DNA of 64,000 nucleotides from Actinoallomurus iriomotensis (GTDB taxonomy: Bacteria; Actinomycetota; Actinomycetes; Streptosporangiales; Streptosporangiaceae), in NCBI RefSeq assembly GCF_030269445.1, contig NZ_BSTJ01000001.1:1761898-1825897 (forward strand), in the 5' to 3' direction. A program made the position numbers and the translations under genes. This document shows, piece after piece, positions 40,979-50,638 of the stretch. Under the pieces are notes generated by a model. It saw nothing but the letters and a program-made list of their open reading frames with translations. It was not told where the DNA came from and searched no databases. Each line of letters starts with the position of its first letter. Position 1 is the first letter of the stretch.

Positions 40979-43378
40979 GTGTCAGAGGTGATCGATTACG
41001 GACGGTTCGCCGAGCGCCTGCGGCAGGTCATGCCCCGGTGGGAGGACCGCGACCGCATGTCCTCCGAGGAGTTCGCCGCCCATCTGGCGGACACCGGTCC
41101 GCGCTGGGAGCTGCTCCGCGCCTTCCAGGAGGAGTGGGGGTACGAGCCACCCGGCGGAGAGCCTCGCTGGCCGCGCTGGTCGGAGGACGAGCACCGGGCG
41201 TACGTCCGCCGCCTCAAGGAGGAGACGACCGGCGAGGAGGAGGACGCGCTCGCCGGCGTCGACCTGGCCCTCCCGATCCCGGCGGCCCTGGACGAGTGGT
41301 GGGACCTGCCGTTCAACTCCTTCACCTACCGGCCGCGGCTGTACTGGACCAACCCGGAGTGGCCGCCGACCGTACGGCCCGACCCGACGGGCTACGGCGC
41401 CTCGGACGGGCTGCCGCCGGACAACCCGTTCGTCGGGCCGGCCGCCGACCACCGGGTCTGCGTGTTCAAGGCGGAGTACCAGTACTGCAACGAGTGGGGC
41501 TACCTCGCCGCCGAGGCCGCCCAGGCCGACCCGAGGGTCGTCGTCAGCACCGAGGACGGCTGGGTGGTGCAGTCCGGGTCGATCTCGGAGTTCTTCCTGC
41601 AGCTGGCCCTGATGCGGCTGCCCGGACACTTCGGCTGGACCGTACGCCTCTACGAAGCGGGGCCCGACGTCGAAGAACGGGTCCGCGAGAACTTTCCCGC
41701 CATGGGCCTGCCGCCCTGGCGTGAGCTGGGCAGCCGGACGATCGCCTACGGCGCGCCCGACGCGATCGTCTACCTGGACGGAGGGGGCTACGCCGACTTC
41801 GGGCTCGTCGTGCACGCCCGGAGCCGTACCGCCCTGGAGGAGGTCGCCCGGACCCTCGGCGTGGACTGGAGCGAGGAGATCGAGTCGCCGGAGGCCGACC
41901 GGCCCGAGCCCGGCCCGCCGCCGCTCTCGCTCAAGGCGGGCGACGCCGACGCCGACGGGCGGTGGACCGTCGAGAGCGTCTCCGACGCGCCGTACCCGCC
42001 GGGAGAGGAGACCGTGCCGCCCGCCGAGATCCTCGGCACCGGCCGGCCGGACGGCGTCACGGTCTGGGCCGAGGAGCCCGGTACGGGGGTGGTCGCCGGC
42101 GACCAGGCCGGCGGCGTGCACCTGTGGCCGGTCTCCCGTCCGGAGGCCGCCGCGGACGCGGAAGCCGCGAGCGACGGCGCCGTGCCGGAGCCGGTGCCGC
42201 TTCACCGTTCGGCGCACGACGCGCCGGTGACCGCGGTGGCCGGCCGTCGGTTCGAGCACCTCGGCGTCACCGTGGTGAGCGGCGACTCGGACGGACTGGT
42301 CGACCTCTGGCTACTCGACGGCGACTGGGGCCCGACCGAGATCGCCCGCCACGACGGAAAGGTGGTCGGCGTCGGCACCGAGTGCCTGGAGACCGGGCCG
42401 ACGCTCGCCGCGGCCTGGAGCACCGGCACCGTACGGCTGTGGGACATCGGTTCGGGCCTCAACACGATCCTGGAGCTGGGGACCGGTATCGAGGCGCTGC
42501 GTCTGGACCCGGAGGGCACCATCACCGTCGGCGGTCCGACCGGCAGCGCCATAGTGCGCCTCGACGTCGATCGCCTGTGGCCGCGGCGGGACCTCACCGC
42601 GGCCGTCCACCGGTTCGACTGGGACCAGCTCGAATGCGTGACCGGCCCGGCCGGCGCCGTTCCCGACCTGCTCCTGACGATCGTGGACTCGGACGACGCC
42701 GCGGCCGCCGAGGGCATGCTCGCCGACCTGCGGGCGATGCTGTACGAGGGCGCCAGGGTCTTCTCGGCGACGGTCGTCGCCCTTCCGTGCCTGCTCATGA
42801 TGGTCGGTGAGGAGGACAGTCTCGTCCGCCTGCCGTTGCTGGACCTGGCCGGAGAGATCGTGCGGGCCGCCTCCGAACCGGCCTCCGCGGACGAGGAGGC
42901 CCGTCGCTGGGCCGGGCACACCCGTTCGGCCCTGGAGAACTGCGTGCCGGCGCTGTACGTGCTGATGGACGCCGACGACCCGGCCGTCCGGGCGGCGTCG
43001 GCGCTGTTGCTGTCGGAGGTGCCGGAGGCGCGGCCCGATGACGGCACCGACCCTCTGTCGGAGCTGGTGGCGCGGATCGAGGAGGAGACCGAGGTCGAGG
43101 CCCTGGCCGGCCTCGTGGTCGCCGCCGCACGCGTCGCCGAGGCGCGTGTCGGCTCACCGCCGGCGGTGTTCTCCCGGCTGCTCGCCGAGTCGGGGCATCG
43201 CGAGGTACGGGCGGCGGCCGCGGCGGCGCTCCTACGGTGTGGGGCGGCCGGTGAGGTGGCCGGCCGTACGGTCGCGGAGGCCATCGACCGGGAACTCGCC
43301 GCGCCGGAGTCGGCCCTGGACCGCCCGCTACGCGTCATCGGCCTGACACGTTCCTCGTTCCTGCGCGACACCCGGTAG
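40979..43378 (+). CDS. SUKH-like - WD40 - HEAT-like multidomain protein
   Basis: 799 residues with an uncommon architecture. Residues about 90-300 resemble a SUKH (SMI1/KNR4) domain: LPIPAALDEWWDLPFNSF, then VCVFKAEYQYCNEWGYLAAE and SGSISEFFLQLALMRL. Residues about 330-560 contain WD40-type strands (GVVAGDQAGGVHLWPVS, VVSGDSDGLVDLWLL, AAAWSTGTVRLWDIG). The last ~230 residues are acidic alpha-helical repeats (HEAT/ARM-like). No signal peptide. SUKH domains are often immunity proteins for polymorphic toxins, but no toxin is adjacent. The GTG at 40979 has no ribosome binding site; TACGCT just upstream could be the -10 box of a leaderless mRNA. Confidence 0.6.
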   Translation: MSEVIDYGRFAERLRQVMPRWEDRDRMSSEEFAAHLADTGPRWELLRAFQEEWGYEPPGGEPRWPRWSEDEHRAYVRRLKEETTGEEEDALAGVDLALPIPAALDEWWDLPFNSFTYRPRLYWTNPEWPPTVRPDPTGYGASDGLPPDNPFVGPAADHRVCVFKAEYQYCNEWGYLAAEAAQADPRVVVSTEDGWVVQSGSISEFFLQLALMRLPGHFGWTVRLYEAGPDVEERVRENFPAMGLPPWRELGSRTIAYGAPDAIVYLDGGGYADFGLVVHARSRTALEEVARTLGVDWSEEIESPEADRPEPGPPPLSLKAGDADADGRWTVESVSDAPYPPGEETVPPAEILGTGRPDGVTVWAEEPGTGVVAGDQAGGVHLWPVSRPEAAADAEAASDGAVPEPVPLHRSAHDAPVTAVAGRRFEHLGVTVVSGDSDGLVDLWLLDGDWGPTEIARHDGKVVGVGTECLETGPTLAAAWSTGTVRLWDIGSGLNTILELGTGIEALRLDPEGTITVGGPTGSAIVRLDVDRLWPRRDLTAAVHRFDWDQLECVTGPAGAVPDLLLTIVDSDDAAAAEGMLADLRAMLYEGARVFSATVVALPCLLMMVGEEDSLVRLPLLDLAGEIVRAASEPASADEEARRWAGHTRSALENCVPALYVLMDADDPAVRAASALLLSEVPEARPDDGTDPLSELVARIEEETEVEALAGLVVAAARVAEARVGSPPAVFSRLLAESGHREVRAAAAAALLRCGAAGEVAGRTVAEAIDRELAAPESALDRPLRVIGLTRSSFLRDTR

Positions 43379-43493
43379 CGCAGTCCCGCCCTGCTCTTGT
43401 GGCGGGCCTTGAGATCGGCCGGTGAGGGTCGCCGTCCGCTCCGTTCCGGCGGGCGCCTCGTCGTCTTCGGACGGTAGCGGTCCGCGCCGCGCG

Positions 43494-44027
43494 TCACAGC
43501 AGGGTCTCCTGGCCTCCGTCGTAGACGATCAGGCCGTCGTCGCGGAGTCGGGCGCCGGGGGGTGGTTCGTGGTGAGTGAGGCGGCCGTCGTGCATCAGGT
43601 GTTCGACTCGGACGCCGCGGGTCAGGACGAGGAAGTCGGCGATCATCCGACGGTGGCAGCGCCACCAGACGGATTCGCTGCACATCACCGTCTGTTCGCC
43701 CGCGAAGGCGAGCAACGCGTCGATCGCGGTGGTGAACTCCGGCGTGCGCATGTGCGCCGCGTAACCGCGGAACATCTCCTCCCGCCAGAAGACGTCCGGC
43801 GAGTCGGGCGGAGGCCGCCGGAATCCGCCGAGGCGCTTGTCCCAGCGGTACCCGATGCCGCTCTCGGGCAGCCAGGACTCCAGTGACGTCCGGGCGACGT
43901 GCGGGTTGCGGCGGCTGCCCGGCGCCGTACGGACGTCGACCACCAGTTCCACGCCGGCGCCCCGCAGTAGCCCGGTGATCTCCTCCTTCGACGCTGTTCC
44001 ATGGCCGAACGTCCGGACGGTACGCAT
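43494..44027 (-). CDS. DUF488 family protein
   Basis: 177 residues. It matches DUF488: FGHGTASKEEITGLLRGAGV, VVDVRTAPGSRRNPHVARTS, RWDKRLGGFRR and the conserved CSESVWWRCHRRMIAD with paired Cys. The biochemical role of this family is not established; the Cys/His motif hints at metal or nucleic-acid binding. The gene stands alone between a convergent SUKH-type gene and the amidase. Two 11-bp direct repeats lie directly upstream (44055-44089). Confidence 0.85.
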   Translation of the reverse strand: MRTVRTFGHGTASKEEITGLLRGAGVELVVDVRTAPGSRRNPHVARTSLESWLPESGIGYRWDKRLGGFRRPPPDSPDVFWREEMFRGYAAHMRTPEFTTAIDALLAFAGEQTVMCSESVWWRCHRRMIADFLVLTRGVRVEHLMHDGRLTHHEPPPGARLRDDGLIVYDGGQETLL

Positions 44028-44054
44028 CAGCGCGACACCACCTCACTCAGTGCG

Positions 44055-44089
44055 GCGTCTCCCTAACGTTCCCGGCTCGCGTCTCCCTA
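44055..44089. repeat. 11-bp direct repeat upstream of the DUF488 gene
   Basis: GCGTCTCCCTA at 44055-44065 and 44079-44089, 24 bp apart. The spacing is near two helical turns, so a regulator could bind both on one DNA face; on the minus strand the sites lie 28-62 bp before the DUF488 start. A chance duplication is possible. Confidence 0.45.
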
Positions 44090-44100
44090 CGCGGCGCGGA

Positions 44101-45216
44101 TCATCGCAGGGCGGACTCGATGAGGGCGCCGGCGGCCAGCAGGCGTCCCTCTTCGTTCGCCGGGGCCACGAGTTGCAGGGAGCCGGGCAGCGCACTGCCC
44201 TCGACCGGGATCGGCAGGGCCAGGGCCGGGTCGCCGGACAGGTTGAAGGGCAGGGTGAGGGCGGTCAGGTCGACGTCGCGTTCGGCGCCGATGCGAGGGG
44301 GCGGCTGGGTGATCGTGGGCAGGGCGAGCAGCGGATAGCGTTCGAAGAGCTTGCCGAGGACCTCGCGCAGCGTCTCCCGCGCGGCGTACGCCTCGTCGAA
44401 CATGCCGTCGGTGATGCGCTCGCCGCGTTCGATGCGGCGTCGGATCCGCTCGCTCATCCGGTCGGGGTAGGCGAGGAGGCTCCGGTGGGCGCGGAAGCCC
44501 TCGCCGAGGATCAGCCGGTTTCCGGCGTCGAGGGCGGCGGACCAGCAGTCGACCGGCTCGTCGGCGAAGATGAGCCCGGCGGCGTGCAGCGCGGCGTCGA
44601 CGGCGGCGTCGACCTCGGGCGCGACCGGTGTGCCCACCGGACGCAGCCGCCCGATCATCGCGCCGGCGTCGAACGGACCCGGAGCGAAACCGGGCTCCAT
44701 CAGCGTCATGCCGAGCGTGAGCGCGGCGACGTCGGGCCCGAGCGGGCCGACCGTGTCCAGCGTCTGGGCGAGCGGGAAGACTCCGTCGACCGGGACCCGG
44801 CCGTGCGTGGTCTTGAGCCCGGTGACACCGCAGCAGGCGGCCGGCACCCGGACCGACCCGCCCGTGTCCGTGCCGAGCGCGACGTCGGCCTCGCCCAGCG
44901 CCACCGCGACCGCGGAGCCGCTGGACGAGCCGCCGGGCACCCGGTCGGCGTCGAGGGGATTCTCCGGCGTGCCGGTCCAGGGGTTGACGCCGTCGGCGGC
45001 GCGGCAGAGCTCGGTGAGGTTCGTCTTGCCGACGATCCGGGCCCCCTGCCGGCGAGCGGCCGCGACGACGGGGGCGTCGTGCTCCGCGGGCTCGGCTCGC
45101 TCGCTGATGACCGGGCATGCCAAAGTCGTCGGCGATCCGGCGACGTCGATGGCGTCCTTGACGGCGAGCCGTGGCCCGTCGCCCTGCGCGGTGAACTTCT
45201 CCAGCCAGATGGTCAC
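44101..45216 (-). CDS. Amidase (amidase signature family)
   Basis: 371 residues with the Ser-cisSer-Lys machinery: catalytic Lys in LAVKDAID, cis-Ser in PGGSSSGSAVAVALG and nucleophile Ser in TDTGGSVRVPAACCG. It hydrolyses an amide; the substrate is not predictable. It is shorter than GatA (about 490), so it is not the tRNA amidotransferase subunit and no gatB/gatC is nearby. GTG start at 45216. It is an accessory gene between the ABC-F gene and DUF488. Confidence 0.88.
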   Translation of the reverse strand: MTIWLEKFTAQGDGPRLAVKDAIDVAGSPTTLACPVISERAEPAEHDAPVVAAARRQGARIVGKTNLTELCRAADGVNPWTGTPENPLDADRVPGGSSSGSAVAVALGEADVALGTDTGGSVRVPAACCGVTGLKTTHGRVPVDGVFPLAQTLDTVGPLGPDVAALTLGMTLMEPGFAPGPFDAGAMIGRLRPVGTPVAPEVDAAVDAALHAAGLIFADEPVDCWSAALDAGNRLILGEGFRAHRSLLAYPDRMSERIRRRIERGERITDGMFDEAYAARETLREVLGKLFERYPLLALPTITQPPPRIGAERDVDLTALTLPFNLSGDPALALPIPVEGSALPGSLQLVAPANEEGRLLAAGALIESALR

Positions 45217-45338
45217 GACGACATCATGGCGTGAGGAAGACGGATGAGATAGACCGAGCGCACGCCTGTGGACGACCTCCTGCCGCCAGGTCCCCGTCCG
45301 TCAGTGAGCGGTCCGGGCGGCAGGTCGCAGGCTCTGGC

Positions 45339-47081
<1,743 letters not shown>

Positions 47082-47164
47082 AACGCCAGCAAGGCTATCC
47101 GCCCGCAGCAGCCCCCTGGCAACGCCGATGCGCGCCTGTGGACAAGTCGCTCAGCCCCATGGCC

Positions 47165-47743
47165 TCAAAGCTTCTGCAGCACGGTCTTGGCCAGCAGTTC
47201 GGCCGTGGCCTGGCGTTGGCCGCCCGAGCACATGTTCGGATTGCGGACGCTGCACGTCACCCGGACGAACAGGTTGCTCGTGCGGAAGGCGACCAGCGGA
47301 ATCCCCGTGTCCGGAAAGACGCAGGACTGATCGACCGTGATACCGCGTGCGGGCGTGCAGCCGGTCTGGGTCAGTTCTTTGTCGTGGCCCTTGATGATGG
47401 CCTGGACGGCGTTGTCCACCGAGTTCTCGGTACCGCGCTGGACGAAAACGGTGACCTGGCCGAATTGCGCATCAGGGTGGTCGGCGTCGGCGACCTTCAT
47501 CCACGAGCACTCCTGCTCCTCCGTGACCGCTTTGTCATCGACGCGCTCGCCCGCCACCGCCGCACCGATGAGCCGCTTGACCAGCGACGGCGGCATCAAC
47601 GCACAGGAGTCTGGCGTTTCGGTGAACCGGCCGGCATCCGAAAAGGCCGGATGATGTTTCTCCGCCGAACAACCGGCAACGGACAGGACAGCACACACCG
47701 CCATGGGGACGACCCGCGCGGCCGTCATCGTTCGCCACTGCAC
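47165..47743 (-). CDS. DUF3558-like lipoprotein of the type VII cluster
   Basis: 192 residues with a lipoprotein signal (VVPMAVCAVLSVAGCS, lipobox VAGC). The exported domain has paired Cys (SCALMPPSLV, ECSWMKV, GCTP, SCVF, TCSVRNPNMC), the DUF3558 look seen in secreted actinobacterial lipoproteins. GTG at 47743 follows GGAAGGA in the end of the upstream gene; an ATG at 47728 lacks a ribosome binding site. It is the last gene of the leftward type VII unit and starts 7 bp after it. Role unknown. Confidence 0.7.
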   Translation of the reverse strand: MQWRTMTAARVVPMAVCAVLSVAGCSAEKHHPAFSDAGRFTETPDSCALMPPSLVKRLIGAAVAGERVDDKAVTEEQECSWMKVADADHPDAQFGQVTVFVQRGTENSVDNAVQAIIKGHDKELTQTGCTPARGITVDQSCVFPDTGIPLVAFRTSNLFVRVTCSVRNPNMCSGGQRQATAELLAKTVLQKL

Positions 47744-47750
47744 AGGAGCG

Positions 47751-48434
47751 CTAGTCCTTCCGGTAGTGCCACTTCTTGGCGATCAGAGCGCTGGAGGGAA
47801 AGTCGTTCGGCTCAATGATCGCTTGGATCTCGGTCATCGTCTGCTTGCTGTTTGTAATGTAGGCACGCAGGGCGTTGCGGTGATCGATCTCCCATTTGGC
47901 GATCGTCGACGCGAAGTCCGAGAGCAGATTTGATGCGGCCTCCGTCGTCCTGAGCATGTTCTGGATCTTCCAGGGTGCGTACTTGCTCATGGTGACAGCG
48001 ACGTCGGCCATCTTCTGCACGGACTGGTTGTACACGTCGATGATCTCGCCGTACGCCTGGAGCAATTGCTTGCACACGGCGACCATGTGGTCGGCGTTGC
48101 TCTTGCTCGCCTGGACGGGACCGTTGTCCCCCGTCAGATATCCGGAGAACGCGTCGTAGGCAGGCCCCTGCCACCAGCCTCCGAGATTGCTCAGCGTCTT
48201 CGTGAGCACGCTCGCCGATCCGCCGACCAGGTTGTTCGCCGCGTCGGACCAAACGTCATAGGTGTGCAGAACGGCATCGGGCCGGCCGGCCATGTTCCGT
48301 ATTCTCTGCACGCTCGCCTCGGCCCTGCGATGGCCCCCGACGGCGTCGATGCCGCGCATGACGATCGACTCGGCCTGGCGCGGATAGGCCACCTCGTCCG
48401 GCAGCCCATAATTCTTGAACCTTACATCTGGCAT
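47751..48434 (-). CDS. WXG100-superfamily type VII substrate (long)
   Basis: 227 residues, almost all alpha-helical, without a signal peptide. The turn NLGGWWQGPAYDAFSG carries W-Q-G at residues 88-90, the WXG hallmark, but the protein is about twice the length of EsxA/B. It may form a helical hairpin heterodimer with the 110-residue protein encoded 27 bp upstream. ATG at 48434. Genes around it encode a mycosin and other helical proteins, consistent with type VII export. Confidence 0.7.
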   Translation of the reverse strand: MPDVRFKNYGLPDEVAYPRQAESIVMRGIDAVGGHRRAEASVQRIRNMAGRPDAVLHTYDVWSDAANNLVGGSASVLTKTLSNLGGWWQGPAYDAFSGYLTGDNGPVQASKSNADHMVAVCKQLLQAYGEIIDVYNQSVQKMADVAVTMSKYAPWKIQNMLRTTEAASNLLSDFASTIAKWEIDHRNALRAYITNSKQTMTEIQAIIEPNDFPSSALIAKKWHYRKD

Positions 48435-48461
48435 CCCAGAGTCCCATTCACCCGTGCTTCG

Positions 48462-48794
48462 TCAGATACCGATATCGGGCCGTACCGACTTGACGGTTTC
48501 CGTGACGCGGTAGTCGTTCTCTTCATACGAGTTGGCCACCAGGTGGAGGCCGTTGACGCCCGAGGACAGTGACTGCGATCCACGCCAGAGCTTCTGGACG
48601 ACCTGTTCGGCGTAAGAATTGAACTGGGTGGGGTAGCCCGCCTCGCGCCCCAGGTTCCCGAACGCGTCAGGCGGGAGTTCGGCCGCCCTGATGTTCTGCC
48701 ACGCCTTCTGCCAGTTCTGTGAAGCGACGTTCAGGTGCACGGCTTGGTTGCGGATCTCCTCGGCGGCGTAGTAGACCTCATCGTCCTTCGCCAT
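48462..48794 (-). CDS. EspC-like type VII secretion target
   Basis: 110 residues, helical, Sec-signal-free. The C-terminal half has SYEENDYRVTET with YxxxD at Tyr90-Asp94, the type VII export signal; a WRG sequence precedes it at 70-72. The size and the pattern match ESX secretion-associated EspC-type proteins. The ATG at 48794 follows GAGGTGA by 6 bases. It is encoded between a YbaB-like gene and the long WXG-type gene, its probable partner. Confidence 0.72.
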   Translation of the reverse strand: MAKDDEVYYAAEEIRNQAVHLNVASQNWQKAWQNIRAAELPPDAFGNLGREAGYPTQFNSYAEQVVQKLWRGSQSLSSGVNGLHLVANSYEENDYRVTETVKSVRPDIGI

Positions 48795-48817
48795 TCACAT
48801 CACCTCATGTCTTGACA

Positions 48818-49156
48818 TCACTGCCACATCTTCCGGGCCAGCTTGTCGATATGCGCGTCACGGGCGCTGAGCGCACGCCGGCGCGCGGCGGCGATGGCCT
48901 CCAGAACGCGAGAACCTAGCTTGAACGCGTCTCCGGTTTCGAGGCTGTCCGGATTGAGCCGAACGCGGACAAGCCGCCCGTCTCCGTCAACGGTCACGAA
49001 TCCCATCCCGGCCTCGATCTCACAGCGCGTCCCCCTGGCGCCCAGGGACCCGTCGAACTCGTCGATCTCCTTCATCACGGCATCGATCGCCTCGACGCGG
49101 CCGGTGACGGCCTTCACCGCTGTGATGATCTGGTCCTTCAGCGGATCTTCCGACAT
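48818..49156 (-). CDS. YbaB/EbfC-like protein (1)
   Basis: 112 residues with the YbaB/EbfC fold pattern: amphipathic N-terminal helix, the strand pair GMGFVTVDGDGRLVRVRLNP and a C-terminal helix (GSRVLEAIAAARRRALSARD). YbaB proteins bind DNA as nucleoid-associated proteins, but copies inside actinobacterial type VII loci are common and their job there is unclear. A second copy follows directly upstream at 49159-49422. Confidence 0.75.
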   Translation of the reverse strand: MSEDPLKDQIITAVKAVTGRVEAIDAVMKEIDEFDGSLGARGTRCEIEAGMGFVTVDGDGRLVRVRLNPDSLETGDAFKLGSRVLEAIAAARRRALSARDAHIDKLARKMWQ

Positions 49157-49158
49157 GG

Positions 49159-49422
49159 CTACTCGTCAGCCTCCAGAAACGATTCCGCCAGTCTCCGACG
49201 CAGCTTCTCACCGAGAAGGTCGGCTCGCCCGACGGTCAGAACGATGTCCTTCTCCAGACGCGCCGAGTTCTGCCGCGAGATCGCGTCGTGACGTATCTGC
49301 AGGTCGATCAGAGTCCCGTGGCCGTCCACGGTGACCCGTACCGACTTGTCGTCGGACTCGACAGTGATCCTCTTGGTTGCGAGCTTCTGCTCCAGCTCGC
49401 GAATCTCAGCGATCTTCTTCAT
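49159..49422 (-). CDS. YbaB/EbfC-like protein (2)
   Basis: 87 residues from the ATG at 49422 (MKKIAEIRELEQKLATKRIT), preferred because GGGA lies 7 bases upstream and a longer form would run into the mycosin gene. It has the central strands DDKSVRVTVDGHGTLIDLQI and a C-terminal helix. It is 2 bp from the next YbaB-like gene; the two may form a heterodimer. It begins 13 bp after the mycosin stop. Confidence 0.72.
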   Translation of the reverse strand: MKKIAEIRELEQKLATKRITVESDDKSVRVTVDGHGTLIDLQIRHDAISRQNSARLEKDIVLTVGRADLLGEKLRRRLAESFLEADE

Positions 49423-49435
49423 GAAAAATCCCGTC

Positions 49436-50638
49436 TCAACCGGCGTGCGCCCGGCGGCGAACCACGATGACAAAGACGACCGTGAGAACTGCTATCGCTC
49501 CACCGATCGAGATCACCGCCATGGTCGGAGACACGGCGCCGCTGCCGGTGTTCCGGCTGGAGGCGTTCCGCCGGACCCCAGCCTCGGGAGTTCTGCGAGG
49601 AACCGTGCCGTAACGGTTGGCCTGCCATTCGTCGAAACGAGCGTACGTCGGGTTGGGAGCATCAGCCGGCACCGGGTAACGCTGCGGGTTCATCGCGCTG
49701 GTGATCTGAATCGGCCCGTAGCCTGTCCTATCGTTCCAGACCGGCGCTTTCGGGTGGTACGCAGTCGCCATCAGCCGCTGCACCACGGTGCGGGCCGGCA
49801 TGCGCGGGTTGCGAGAGCGGATGATGGCGATGGCCGCCGACACGAGTGCCGCGGAGAGGCTCGTTCCAGTGACGTGCGGAGCGAACCTGCCGGTCTTTCC
49901 GACGACAGGACCCACACCTGGCGCCGCGACAGCGAGGTAGGACTGGCGCTGGGTTCCAGGCCAGGGGCGCAGAGACTTGTCGACTCCGCCGACCGCGACC
50001 ACACCGGCACACGAGCCCGGGAGCTCGGGCCAGTTGGTCGTGTTCCCTTCATTGCCGGAGCTCGCCACCACGATCACGTCGTGCGCGACGGCGTAGGCGA
50101 TGGCATCCTGGACACCGGGGTCGCAGTGCTCGGGCAACGTGGCCGACGTGATGCCCTGCGAGATGTTGATGACTCCGGCCCTGTGGTCGACGGCGAAGCG
50201 TATCCCGCTCGCCATCGCCTCGTAGAGGCCGGCCGAGTCGCCGAATTCCGCTGTGACGTGGACCGGCAGGATCTTCGCGTCAGGAGCAACACCGACATAA
50301 CCGGTGCTGCCGCCTCCTTGGCCGGCGATCAGTGCTGACAGACCGGTCCCGTGCCCGCCCTCCTTGTCATCGAAGTCATGGCGCCCGTCGCCTTTCCTTC
50401 CGGTCGTGTCGGCTCCTTTGAGGACAACGCCGGCGAGCTCCGGCAGGGACGCGTTGACCCCGGAGTCGAGCACCGCGACGGTAACGCCCGCCCCCCTGGA
50501 CTGTGGCCAGACGTATTTCTCGATGCCCCAGACGGAGAACCACCATTCGTCCGGGAGCGGGCGGAGTGCCGCCGACGCCGGGCGGCCCACCATGACCATG
50601 AGCATGACCGCGGCGGCGCCTGCGAGCAGTCGCCTCAC
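49436..50638 (-). CDS. mycP: Mycosin-type subtilisin protease (type VII)
   Basis: S8 serine protease of 400 residues: signal peptide (LLAGAAAVMLMVMVGRPASA), catalytic Asp58 (VAVLDSGVN), His96 (GGHGTGLSALIAG), oxyanion Asn196 (SSGNEGN) and Ser260 (TGTSLSAALVSAA), then a Pro/Arg linker and a C-terminal TM (MAVISIGGAIAVLTVVFVIV). This is the mycosin layout: a membrane-anchored protease that processes or stabilises an ESX secretion machine. The ATG overlaps the stop of the upstream gene (ATGA). No eccB/C/D/E genes are nearby, which is unusual. Confidence 0.88.
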   Translation of the reverse strand: MRRLLAGAAAVMLMVMVGRPASAALRPLPDEWWFSVWGIEKYVWPQSRGAGVTVAVLDSGVNASLPELAGVVLKGADTTGRKGDGRHDFDDKEGGHGTGLSALIAGQGGGSTGYVGVAPDAKILPVHVTAEFGDSAGLYEAMASGIRFAVDHRAGVINISQGITSATLPEHCDPGVQDAIAYAVAHDVIVVASSGNEGNTTNWPELPGSCAGVVAVGGVDKSLRPWPGTQRQSYLAVAAPGVGPVVGKTGRFAPHVTGTSLSAALVSAAIAIIRSRNPRMPARTVVQRLMATAYHPKAPVWNDRTGYGPIQITSAMNPQRYPVPADAPNPTYARFDEWQANRYGTVPRRTPEAGVRRNASSRNTGSGAVSPTMAVISIGGAIAVLTVVFVIVVRRRAHAG

